A stretch of DNA of 64,000 nt, taken from positions 1 through 64,000 of the IMG/VR virus record IMGVR_UViG_3300020182_000026. One strand, 5' to 3'. This DNA is from a virus. Below are positions 1-8,032 of the stretch, in pieces. Below the pieces are notes generated by a model. The model ran no database searches and was not told where the DNA came from. It saw only the letters and a program-made list of their open reading frames with translations. Position 1 is the first letter of the stretch; each line of letters starts with the position of its first letter. The translations under genes and the position numbers were made by a program.

Positions 1-48
1 TATATCAATGCTTTCGACATGATATGTCACTCTATACGAATCGTTCAT
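1..48 (-). CDS. 5' end of an unidentified protein (partial)
   Basis: An ATG on the minus strand at 48 opens a frame of 16 codons that runs off the left edge without a stop. An AGAGGT ribosome-binding site lies just upstream, and a T4-type late promoter (77-84) precedes it. Too little is present to name the product. Confidence 0.6.
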   Translation of the reverse strand, partial: MNDSYRVTYHVESIDI

Positions 49-75
49 ATTTACCTCTGTTAGTTATGTATGTAC

Positions 76-783
76 TTATTTATACTCTTTAATACATGCA
101 TCAATATATTGCGCAATTAATTTATGTCCAGTTTCATCTGGGTGTCCCGACCTCTTGAGATTAAAATCACTCAGGTCGTATCTAGAATTCGCATGCCAGT
201 GCCAATCTGATGATGAAATGTCCTTTATTTTTCCGTCGGTTGCAACGTCAAGTAATGTTCTATCAGCAAAAACCATTCGATCAACACTATTATGAACTTT
301 ATTATCATAGAATGCATTAACATTGATGATTGGGATATCTTTAGCTAACCAATGTGCAGTGCATAATTCATTATAAAATGTATCTATAAATTCATCATCT
401 GCCAATGTTTTTGTCACAGACACAAAACGATCATGTGTATTGGTTTCTAACTCCCAATCACAACGCCTGTTGGATGCTCTAAATTGTGAGGTCCATGCTA
501 GAATTATTATATCAATAGTAGTATCCATTGTCAAGCGATCATGTAATATTTCTAATATTTGCCTATTAGACACGCCAGACTGACTTAGATTTTCTACCTG
601 GTATTCACCGCTAAGAGATAGTATAGTTGACCACCGATGAGTGTCTACATACGCATGATTTTTTTCACACTTTACAGTAAAATCCGGACCGTATTTTGTT
701 ATAGCTTCTTCTTCTGTACAAATAGAACGGTCCCATAATTCAGCGCCCCATGTCCAACTATCACCTATACATAATACTTTCAC
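76..783 (-). CDS. SGNH/GDSL-family hydrolase
   Basis: A 235-residue protein opening with a GDSW nucleophile block (Ser9 expected to be catalytic) and ending with an SGHPDETGH block that resembles the family's C-terminal His motif (His214). SGNH enzymes are esterases or acylhydrolases acting on acylated sugars and lipids; the substrate here is unknown. No signal peptide is seen, so it should act in the cytoplasm or on virion parts. The start is GTG and overlaps the cupin gene's stop as GTGA, so the two are probably translationally coupled. The neighbouring glycosyltransferase-like genes suggest a role in editing glycans, for example removing acyl groups; this is inference. A second SGNH gene lies at 31221. 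Confidence 0.75.
   Translation of the reverse strand: MKVLCIGDSWTWGAELWDRSICTEEEAITKYGPDFTVKCEKNHAYVDTHRWSTILSLSGEYQVENLSQSGVSNRQILEILHDRLTMDTTIDIIILAWTSQFRASNRRCDWELETNTHDRFVSVTKTLADDEFIDTFYNELCTAHWLAKDIPIINVNAFYDNKVHNSVDRMVFADRTLLDVATDGKIKDISSSDWHWHANSRYDLSDFNLKRSGHPDETGHKLIAQYIDACIKEYK
77..84 (-). promoter_or_regulatory. T4-type late promoter TATAAATA
   Basis: On the minus strand the octamer reads TATAAATA, the exact T4 late consensus. It overlaps the stop codon of the SGNH gene and points at the partial gene at the left edge, about 29 bases from its ATG. Confidence 0.6.
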
Positions 784-1106
784 TCAACTACTACCTTATC
801 GTTAAATCCTAAGCTAGGTGTTTTAACGCATACGATATGACATTCTTCTAACAACTCTACAATCGTTACTTCCTTAGGATCAAATATGAATATGTCACCT
901 GGTCCTAATGTTTCTCCGTTTGCAATTAAACTGCCAACAAGCAACAGATTGTACTCAGTAGATAACTCCTGATAATGTTTCTCTGGTGTATCTTCTTTCT
1001 TGTGAATTTGAAATCCAACTTCAAATTCTTCAGTTTTTAAAATTGCAGGTTCAAAGTTTCCTATGAACCACCCTCTTGTAAAGTTTTCAATACGTTCTCG
1101 TTTCAT
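780..1106 (-). CDS. Small cupin-fold protein
   Basis: A 108-residue protein with the pattern of a single cupin barrel: an HYQE segment, a TEYNLLLVG strand, then LGPGDIFIFDP and a closing VKTPS strand. Small cupins of this type sit in phage and bacterial sugar-modification clusters as isomerase-like or binding proteins. The metal-ligand set is not complete enough here to claim catalysis. The ATG at 1106 has only weak Shine-Dalgarno similarity. It is the first gene of a two-gene unit with the SGNH hydrolase and is preceded by a late promoter at 1157-1164. Confidence 0.65.
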   Translation of the reverse strand: MKRERIENFTRGWFIGNFEPAILKTEEFEVGFQIHKKEDTPEKHYQELSTEYNLLLVGSLIANGETLGPGDIFIFDPKEVTIVELLEECHIVCVKTPSLGFNDKVVVE

Positions 1107-1124
1107 TTGACAAATCCTTTGGTA

Positions 1125-1132
1125 GATAAATA
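1125..1132 (+). promoter_or_regulatory. Late-promoter-like GATAAATA
   Basis: GATAAATA on the plus strand, 54 bases before the ATG at 1179. A TTGACA at 1107-1112 followed after 17 bases by ATAACT could instead be a sigma70-type promoter, so which box is used is uncertain. Confidence 0.4.
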
Positions 1133-1156
1133 ACTATGTATATAACTATATGTGTA

Positions 1157-1164
1157 TATTTATC
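1157..1164 (-). promoter_or_regulatory. Late-promoter-like GATAAATA
   Basis: The minus strand reads GATAAATATAC, pointing at the cupin/SGNH pair. Together with the plus-strand octamer at 1125 it makes this intergenic gap a divergent late control region. Confidence 0.5.
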
Positions 1165-1178
1165 AAGAGGTGAAATGA

Positions 1179-2117
1179 ATGAAAATTGGCGTATTATTAA
1201 TGGGACAGGTTAGAAATTTTGACGTAACGACAGAATTTCTAAAAAAAGAATTTGACTTGCCGGGAGTAGATGTAGACTATTTCTGCCATACGTGGGACTC
1301 AGTTGTTAATTTTTCACCATGGAATAATATGAAAACAACTGACGAAAGATTTTCTGATTTGCAGATGCATGATCAAGGCAAACTCATGGACACTATTAGC
1401 CTTATTAATCCAAAAAAATCCATTATAGAAAGTTATGACAAATTAGAAGAAATTTTTGATACAATTTATCACCCAGAATACAAAAATGAGACAACCAATG
1501 TTGTACATGACAAATTTTTAGGATGTGGTTGGGCGGCTTTTGACAGTGATAGCACTCTCAAGTTCTCTGATTGGAATTACTATTTCAGTCTATTAGGTCA
1601 ATTTTATAGTACTAGCCGGGCATTAGATTTGCTTTGTGAGTATGAAAGAGAAGTTGGAATAAAATATGATGTCATTGTGCGTTGGCGTTATGATTTGGTA
1701 TCGAACACTCATTACCGAGATACTGATGCCCGTGTTAACCAATGGTGTGTTAACCCAATGAAACATGAACACGGAGATACTATATTCTTTAATTCTTTAA
1801 GTATCTGGCGGGGCATGCAATGCGCTACTGATCATATGTGGTTTGGGGCGGCTGGTGCATTTAAGAGTTATACCGCAAACTTTGATCAAAAATATATTAG
1901 TTTGGTTCGTGCAAAAATAATGAACAACAAGACAGTACTCAATGAAAACGCAGTACAAGATATTATTATTAATCAGAAGATGTCTTCTAAAGAATCCAGT
2001 ATGGGATTAGCGGTCGTAAGACCTGGCGCAACTAAAGAAATGTCGTTTGACGAATTATATGATTTGGAAATCGCACATGAAGCGCAAAAACGATCATTAG
2101 CATTGAGGAGTCAATAA
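1179..2117 (+). CDS. Predicted glycosyltransferase-like protein
   Basis: A 312-residue protein that opens with a MKIGVLLMGQVRNF strand-loop and carries a Tyr-Asp-Val-Ile-Val-Arg-Trp-Arg-Tyr-Asp segment at mid-protein. This 'GQxRxF ... YDVxxRxRxD' layout occurs in polysaccharide-cluster proteins thought to be GT-A-type transferases, with the RxRxD segment in place of the usual DxD. The donor and acceptor are unknown. An AAGAGGTG ribosome-binding site precedes the ATG. The stop overlaps the next gene's start by one base (TAATG), and the next gene is a paralogue, so the two are an operon and perhaps a functional pair. Confidence 0.55.
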   Translation: MKIGVLLMGQVRNFDVTTEFLKKEFDLPGVDVDYFCHTWDSVVNFSPWNNMKTTDERFSDLQMHDQGKLMDTISLINPKKSIIESYDKLEEIFDTIYHPEYKNETTNVVHDKFLGCGWAAFDSDSTLKFSDWNYYFSLLGQFYSTSRALDLLCEYEREVGIKYDVIVRWRYDLVSNTHYRDTDARVNQWCVNPMKHEHGDTIFFNSLSIWRGMQCATDHMWFGAAGAFKSYTANFDQKYISLVRAKIMNNKTVLNENAVQDIIINQKMSSKESSMGLAVVRPGATKEMSFDELYDLEIAHEAQKRSLALRSQ

Positions 2118-2950
2118 TGAAGATAGCATTAGCATTTTTTGGACAGCCGAGAGGCATAGACAATGATATGATTATCGAACAATGGTTAAGGATACTAAGA
2201 GATTCTTCGGAAACTTGCACTTTTGACGTGTATGCTCATTTTTGGGATAACCAAAGTAATACTAAAATTTCAGATACATATGAAGAATTTGTTAAAGAAA
2301 CCCAAGTTGATGCTAACACACATTTTGACAAATTTATAAAGGCATTTAGACCGAAACAACTACACATTGAGCCTTCAAACGTACTAGATAAATTATCTAG
2401 TTTGTATTTTAGCAATAATGAATATGTAAACGCACGAGTTGATCCGGCTATTCCAAGTACTGGACGAGCGACTATTGGCCAATGGTATAGCACCGAACGG
2501 GTACTGGACCAGGTTATTAATAGCGGAGTAGAATATGATATAGTCATCAGAATCAGACCAGATATAATATTCGAACAGACCGAAAGCCATCATAGATTTT
2601 TTGAATTTTCGCTAATAAACCATTTTAAGGCATGTGCTGTCGGTAACAGATGTATTGGTGTTCCTTCTATAGAAATAAAATCAGGAACTCCGATTCTGAA
2701 TGATTGGTGGACGGTTATGTACGGAGGTTTTGTTGAAGAGTTTAAAACAAACTTAACAAAAAATATATCATCGCAAATCAATGCAATATTTACAACTTTA
2801 GATACACCAAATAGTATACAAGAAAATGCACTACACCGACATTGCATCAAACTTGACATCAACGCAGTTTCAACAAAAGCTGAGGCGAGAATTTATAGAA
2901 AAGAAGAAGGAACTTGGGTATGGCCTAATTACTTAGTAGATAGCAAATAG
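2117..2950 (+). CDS. Predicted glycosyltransferase-like protein, paralogue
   Basis: A 277-residue relative of the preceding protein: it begins MKIALAFFGQPRG and contains YDIVIRIRPDIIF, a cleaner version of the RxRxD motif. Both also share a GQWYST/GQFYST segment about 30 residues before the motif, which supports descent by tandem duplication. The gene ends five bases from the convergent radical SAM operon. Glycosyl transfer is inferred from family resemblance and context only; the protein could instead be a glycan-binding or sugar-nucleotide-processing protein. Confidence 0.55.
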   Translation: MKIALAFFGQPRGIDNDMIIEQWLRILRDSSETCTFDVYAHFWDNQSNTKISDTYEEFVKETQVDANTHFDKFIKAFRPKQLHIEPSNVLDKLSSLYFSNNEYVNARVDPAIPSTGRATIGQWYSTERVLDQVINSGVEYDIVIRIRPDIIFEQTESHHRFFEFSLINHFKACAVGNRCIGVPSIEIKSGTPILNDWWTVMYGGFVEEFKTNLTKNISSQINAIFTTLDTPNSIQENALHRHCIKLDINAVSTKAEARIYRKEEGTWVWPNYLVDSK

Positions 2951-2959
2951 ATTATCTAC
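2936..2959. terminator. Hairpin at convergent gene ends
   Basis: GTAGATA (2936-2942) and TATCTAC (2953-2959) form a perfect 7-bp stem spanning the stop codons of the two converging transcription units. There is no long U-tract on either strand, so termination is plausible but not assured. Confidence 0.4.
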
Positions 2960-4179
2960 GTGTGATACTTAGTCTTAACACTGTCCCACGTACTTTGCAT
3001 TTCTGCATTAGTATCTTTTCCACAGAAAATTGAACAAGTGCGTAAGCGTTTATTTCTTACATTGTTATCGTTAAAGTTTTCGACATATTTTTCTTGGAAC
3101 ATTGGACCATCAATTATATCTTTCAGTGTAACATGGCGAAGAGAAATTTTATCTTTACCATAATCATTGATAAACGATTTTAATTGTGATGTTTCTTCAT
3201 TATCATATGCATAATACTTGCTTGCAGTGAAGCAACAGGGCCATACTAATCCTTCACTACTGACAAAGAAACTATCGGATTTCAAAACTAGACAATCAAT
3301 TTTTGTAGAACCTAAATCTTTTTCCCATTGGGTCAATGGTCTAGTGTTATCCATTTTAAATGGCTTCGGAATATACTTAGGCCTATGTTCCTCTAACTTA
3401 AAAGTTTTTAATGCGTGTTTCGATTCTACATCCTCGCCGTCAACCTTGTTAAACGTTGTCTTACTAATATAATCCTTGATGACATTATTTTGCCAGCGAC
3501 CTTCCATTGGAGGTTCAAGTACATAATCTAACTGTCCAGTTTCATTAAACACATGCATTGCCGGAGTAGCCACTCTATCCGTATCACTATTGACAAATCC
3601 GAGTGCCTTTTTATGAAAGAAGTGATCAAACCCCATTTCTTTAGCTAGTGCCTCTGCTTCAGTAACTTGATGTTGATTGTGCTTGAATACTAAATAATCC
3701 CAACGTGCAGTTCCGCCAGCCCCTATATAATTTTTGGCTGCGGACATAATCTTATGCCAGTGAGTCCCACGACGATAGATATGGTTCGTATCTTCTAACC
3801 CATCGATACTAAAAGTAACATGCCCGTTACTACCGACAAGCCTACCTAAATCCTGCCAGAACTTTTCATTACGTCCACTTGCATTAGTATTCATAGTCAC
3901 TTTGATGTTTGGATTCAATTCCTTTGTGTACTCTAGAATTGAAATCAATTCTGGGTTTGTCATCGCATCGCCATAATTACCACAGAAAGAAATAGAAAAT
4001 AATCTAGAGATTAATTCAACTGGGAACCATTTTTTGTATTGTTCTAACGTAACATACGTTTCTGTAAACATCGGATTCTTTATACCGCCGGATTGTCGTC
4101 TGTTACAAACCGGACATAATGCGTTACACAAGCTGCTCACTTCTAAGTCCAAATGTTGTAGTCTGTCATATGTATACAT
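2956..4179 (-). CDS. Radical SAM protein with C-terminal SPASM-like cysteines
   Basis: A 407-residue radical SAM enzyme. The cluster motif CNALCPVC (Cys18, Cys22, Cys25) lies almost at the N-terminus, followed by a TNAS strand and an FSIDG strand typical of the barrel. Instead of the usual GGEP the second strand has CGNYGD. The C-terminal quarter carries further cysteines (IDCLV, PCCF, TCSIFC) resembling a SPASM/twitch auxiliary cluster domain. SPASM enzymes modify peptides or sugars; the substrate here is unknown. It is the last gene of the minus-strand operon, two bases after its neighbour, and differs in architecture from the five others, which have their extra cysteines at the N-terminus. 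Confidence 0.85.
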   Translation of the reverse strand: MYTYDRLQHLDLEVSSLCNALCPVCNRRQSGGIKNPMFTETYVTLEQYKKWFPVELISRLFSISFCGNYGDAMTNPELISILEYTKELNPNIKVTMNTNASGRNEKFWQDLGRLVGSNGHVTFSIDGLEDTNHIYRRGTHWHKIMSAAKNYIGAGGTARWDYLVFKHNQHQVTEAEALAKEMGFDHFFHKKALGFVNSDTDRVATPAMHVFNETGQLDYVLEPPMEGRWQNNVIKDYISKTTFNKVDGEDVESKHALKTFKLEEHRPKYIPKPFKMDNTRPLTQWEKDLGSTKIDCLVLKSDSFFVSSEGLVWPCCFTASKYYAYDNEETSQLKSFINDYGKDKISLRHVTLKDIIDGPMFQEKYVENFNDNNVRNKRLRTCSIFCGKDTNAEMQSTWDSVKTKYHT

Positions 4180-4181
4180 AA

Positions 4182-5372
4182 TTAATGTATCCTCTTAAAT
4201 TCTGGTAAATAATCGCCGATAACTTGGTTACGTATCGTATCTAAGTTACGAGTGTATTCTTTTGCTTGTTCCCATTTCTCTGGTTTATCAGGTCCACCGA
4301 ACATGTTTTTAAATTCTTTTAATTTGTAATCTTCAAATACATTACTAAATCGTTCATGTATGCTATCACGCATAGCTTTAGGTAATGCTGCAGGGGATAG
4401 AATGTCTGGATCATACACATAGTTATGATGAACCCATACTCCATGTTCTCTATGGAAGAAGTTATAAAAGTCTCCTAGAGTAGAGTAGTTCATCCATGAT
4501 ACAGTTTGCGTTACATCAATTTCAAAGTCTTCTTCCTTAATACGTAAGAAGTTCTTCATAACAGTGTCCCATTTAGTTGGGTATCGAATGTAATGATTTC
4601 TATCACCTAGGTCGTCGATGCTACAACTAATCTTCACATGATCGAACTTTCTCCATAACTCTATCACTTCTTCACTCATTAGCGTCATGTTGATATTGTA
4701 CCACAGTTTGATATCTGTTTTACCCATATCAACTAAACGCTCTAAGAACTTAAAGTGTTCTTTGATTAGTGTTGGTTCTCCACCATTAATATAGAATGTC
4801 TTTACTCTGTCGCAATGCTGTAGTAAGTCATTCCAGAACTCTTCACGTTCAGGCCATCTAAAGCCTTCCATCGTGTCATAGCTTGTGAGTTTGAATGTTG
4901 TACTGCTTTGTAGTTTGTCGTAATCGTTACGCCATTTAGATGATGATGCTGGATTACAAGTACGACATGCAACATTGCAAACATTACCTAATCTAAGCTC
5001 AACGAAATCGAGTTGTACATCTTTCATGTAGCCAGTATCGTCAGTGGCGTCCCTAGCGACTCCTACAGTGTACTCAGGATAGTTCTTAATCTCTTCTAAC
5101 CGTTTGCTTTGCATACCTTTTGCTTCTTCCGAGTAACAACGCATACATGCCTTAGGCTTCTTTCCATCAAGTACTTGTACTCTTGCTTTGCGGAATGACT
5201 CGCTATTCATCGTTTCGAATACGGTATCTCTGTTGAGATTATAATAACGTCGATCACCATCTTTCGCACTACTAAGTGCTTGTCTGTGATCCGCAATACA
5301 GCAATGCGTCACACCCCCATGAGGATGTGTCGCTAGGTGTTGAAATAGTAATGGGCAGAATGTATCAGTCAT
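4182..5372 (-). CDS. Radical SAM protein with N-terminal twitch-like domain (1 of 5)
   Basis: A 396-residue enzyme. N-terminal cysteines Cys6, Cys24/25, Cys76 and Cys79 precede the 4Fe-4S/SAM motif CNVACRTC (Cys132, 136, 139) and a GGEP strand at 197-200. This order matches the 'twitch domain-containing radical SAM' type, in which an auxiliary cluster domain comes first. Radical SAM enzymes cleave S-adenosylmethionine to a 5'-deoxyadenosyl radical and abstract hydrogen from the substrate, which is unknown here. The start overlaps the upstream gene by eight bases, so translation is probably coupled. It is the shortest of the five N-twitch paralogues. Confidence 0.85.
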   Translation of the reverse strand: MTDTFCPLLFQHLATHPHGGVTHCCIADHRQALSSAKDGDRRYYNLNRDTVFETMNSESFRKARVQVLDGKKPKACMRCYSEEAKGMQSKRLEEIKNYPEYTVGVARDATDDTGYMKDVQLDFVELRLGNVCNVACRTCNPASSSKWRNDYDKLQSSTTFKLTSYDTMEGFRWPEREEFWNDLLQHCDRVKTFYINGGEPTLIKEHFKFLERLVDMGKTDIKLWYNINMTLMSEEVIELWRKFDHVKISCSIDDLGDRNHYIRYPTKWDTVMKNFLRIKEEDFEIDVTQTVSWMNYSTLGDFYNFFHREHGVWVHHNYVYDPDILSPAALPKAMRDSIHERFSNVFEDYKLKEFKNMFGGPDKPEKWEQAKEYTRNLDTIRNQVIGDYLPEFKRIH

Positions 5373-6645
5373 TATCTATTTGCCCGTGTACATACGCAGA
5401 TAACTCAGGGTATACCGCTCTCCAATCTAAGTTTCTACGTTGATCCATCTTGTCGGAGTATGAAACGAATTCTCGTAACATTTCTAAATCAGGTTCATTA
5501 CTTTCGATTGCTTTATAATATCCCGTTAACATATCAAATTCTTTAGTATCGGGGTTAACCAAATCTATTAGTTTTTGCAAGTCCGGTAACACGTAACTTC
5601 CAAACTTAGTTGGATCTAAAAATGGTGGGTTTTGAATAATGTTCCAGCTTTGTTCAATCTCTTTATCGTAACGTAGTTGATAGTCCAATACTTTTTGTCG
5701 TAATTCCCAATTAGTAGGCGTGGTCAGCGGACAAATTGTACTATGTACTTGAACTGTAATGCCATCTAATTCCATTAGTGTATTGAAGTTCTCTTCCCAT
5801 TGCTCCAAGTCTATCCCGTAACGTGAATATTCTTGTTCAGGTCCCCATGCATCAATACTACATACAACAATCCAATTGTCAATTTTCCCAGTAGCGATCA
5901 TTTTTTGAATCCTTGCAAGTTTCTGTTTGAACAGGCGAGGTTTATGCATCAAATTACTAAACATCTTTATACCGATATTAGAATTATCATTCTCCGATTC
6001 TTCAAAGAATGATAAACATTCCTCGAACTCTTCTTTCTGATACAGTGGTTCGCCACCTAAAATATGAAACATTTTAATTTTGTGTGAATGTTCGTGCATC
6101 CATTCCCAGAACTCACCCTTGCGCTTTTCGTATCTATTTGAACTTGAGAAATTACCATCAAGACTATAGTACTTACTAGCAGGACCATACTTTTTAATCT
6201 CTGCTTCAATTTTACTACTAAATTGCGGTGTGCAATATGTACATGCTAGATTACATGTATTCTTAAAGTATACCTCAACACAGGTAGGAGTCACTTCGTC
6301 TTGTAATTCGTTGTTTTCAGAATACATAATTTCATGCGGATTCCAATTATTCATCGGAGTGAAAACCTGTCTTTCACTCTTGCCGCCGGAATCTTCGACA
6401 CGTTTGCAGTATTGGCAACTGTCCTTAGGCCACTTCCCATCAACCATGCGCTTGCGTTCTTCAACTAATTTCGGATGCTTGTTAAAATCTTTAAAATTAT
6501 CGTCCGGCGATAGATTAAATCCGCCGGTTCGGTGACACATATTGATTTGGTCAAGACTTAGATATAATGTTAACCAACTCCATTTTAACGCACACGCTGC
6601 CTCATTCTGAATAGGGAACATTCTTCCTGATTTATTTTCTTCCAT
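5365..6645 (-). CDS. Radical SAM protein with N-terminal twitch-like domain (2 of 5)
   Basis: A 426-residue enzyme. A TTG codon lies just before, but the ATG at 6645 is chosen because a GGTGGAG ribosome-binding site sits nine bases upstream. N-terminal auxiliary cysteines are Cys18, Cys37, Cys77 and Cys80; the radical SAM motif CNLACTYC is at 131-138; a LGGEP strand follows. The Cys37 position is a single Cys-His rather than the CC pair of its neighbours, so cluster ligation may differ. The gene overlaps both neighbours within the operon. Chemistry is clear at family level; the substrate is not. Confidence 0.85.
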   Translation of the reverse strand: MEENKSGRMFPIQNEAACALKWSWLTLYLSLDQINMCHRTGGFNLSPDDNFKDFNKHPKLVEERKRMVDGKWPKDSCQYCKRVEDSGGKSERQVFTPMNNWNPHEIMYSENNELQDEVTPTCVEVYFKNTCNLACTYCTPQFSSKIEAEIKKYGPASKYYSLDGNFSSSNRYEKRKGEFWEWMHEHSHKIKMFHILGGEPLYQKEEFEECLSFFEESENDNSNIGIKMFSNLMHKPRLFKQKLARIQKMIATGKIDNWIVVCSIDAWGPEQEYSRYGIDLEQWEENFNTLMELDGITVQVHSTICPLTTPTNWELRQKVLDYQLRYDKEIEQSWNIIQNPPFLDPTKFGSYVLPDLQKLIDLVNPDTKEFDMLTGYYKAIESNEPDLEMLREFVSYSDKMDQRRNLDWRAVYPELSAYVHGQIDND

Positions 6646-8032
6646 CAAATCGTCTCCACCAAAGATACAGTTCTGTATCTAATTTGTAAATATCTTCTAG
6701 CCGATATTGTTCTTGTCTAATCTGGTCAAGTCTATCTTGATATCCTTTACCATTCTTAAACTCTTGTTCGTGTGTATCTGGCCATTGTTCTGCAAATGTC
6801 GGACGTTTCTTCATTTCATGTAGAGTGTTAATAAGTGTCTCTTGCTTTTGTGTACCACGTGGTTCCATATATGCTAATAACTCATCAATTTTTCTGTCAA
6901 GAATATGACGTGGCCACGCAAACGGTGACATAACAATATCAGCATGAAATGCAAACATGATTTTTGTTTCCATGCGCACATCTAATTCTAGTGATAAGTC
7001 AAACAAATCTTTTAATGAGAACATGCCTGGACCTGTGATAGTCAAGTCAAATAGCATTTTATGCTTACCACCAGGTGCTGCCAGTCCTTGCTTGAAGTTA
7101 TCTAGCCATTCTTCCCATACGATACCCTTACGAATAAACTCTACAATATCACCAGTACCATCGATAGATGCGCACATTAACCAGTCTTTAAACTGTGGTA
7201 GATAATCAAATAGATTTTTACCTTTGAAGTCTACACGTGATAGATTAGAATTATAACGCAAATAACAGTTCTTTGCAGAACCGTTGTTTACCATTTCTTC
7301 TAATGCCCACCAATGCATATCATACATAAGAGGTTCGCCGCCGACCCAATAGATTTCTTCTACTATGCCGTCACTAATTGCTTTCTTGAACTCAGGTTCA
7401 GCAACGTCTTTCTGAAACTTTTGCATTTTCTGTTTAACAGTAGGTTGCATAAAGGGCTGATTTTCAATACTCCACATGTCGTGTTTCTTCTTTTCAGCTT
7501 CCCATGCACTTGATAATTGCTCACCGCACATACGACACTTGAAGTTGCACAAGTTTGAATAACGATAGTCAAAGGAAATTACTGGCATTTCTGTACGCCC
7601 ATCATCATCTGTCTTATCAAATGCTTCTTGTATCTTATCTTTGAATAGTACACCTGTGAACCATTTGCGATACGAACTTAGTGATAGAGTGTCATCATTA
7701 CACACATCACATTGTGGAATGCGCTCTCCTGCCATTAGCTTCTTACGAATGTCACGCATGTAAGGAGAGTTCCAATGTTCTTCTAGCGTTGTTGGATTAA
7801 AGTCATCAACGTCAGTTTTAGAATCTGTTACTTCCCCATACTTTGAATCATTTGATGCATCGATATACTGCTTTTGAAAAGAGTGTTCTTCACGTGATGC
7901 ACAACACATTCTACGTTCACCTTGTGGCGAGATATAAGTATGTGACCACGGTGCCATACAGAAAGTTTTGTTTTCACTTTCTTCAGCACAACTTGCATCA
8001 TCTTTCCAGATTGGTACGATTCGTTTAGTCAA
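6632..8032 (-). CDS. Radical SAM protein with N-terminal twitch-like domain (3 of 5)
   Basis: A 466-residue enzyme with the most canonical N-twitch signature of the set: FCMAPWSHTYISPQG with Cys25, then MCC (Cys43/44), then CDVC (Cys108/111). The radical SAM motif CNFKCRMC is at 162-169, followed by VGGEP. The FC-x-PW-x-H...G...CC pattern is typical of the auxiliary-cluster modules in peptide- and sugar-modifying radical SAM enzymes. A late segment is rich in charged residues. It overlaps the genes on both sides. The substrate is unknown. Confidence 0.87.
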   Translation of the reverse strand: MTKRIVPIWKDDASCAEESENKTFCMAPWSHTYISPQGERRMCCASREEHSFQKQYIDASNDSKYGEVTDSKTDVDDFNPTTLEEHWNSPYMRDIRKKLMAGERIPQCDVCNDDTLSLSSYRKWFTGVLFKDKIQEAFDKTDDDGRTEMPVISFDYRYSNLCNFKCRMCGEQLSSAWEAEKKKHDMWSIENQPFMQPTVKQKMQKFQKDVAEPEFKKAISDGIVEEIYWVGGEPLMYDMHWWALEEMVNNGSAKNCYLRYNSNLSRVDFKGKNLFDYLPQFKDWLMCASIDGTGDIVEFIRKGIVWEEWLDNFKQGLAAPGGKHKMLFDLTITGPGMFSLKDLFDLSLELDVRMETKIMFAFHADIVMSPFAWPRHILDRKIDELLAYMEPRGTQKQETLINTLHEMKKRPTFAEQWPDTHEQEFKNGKGYQDRLDQIRQEQYRLEDIYKLDTELYLWWRRFDGRK

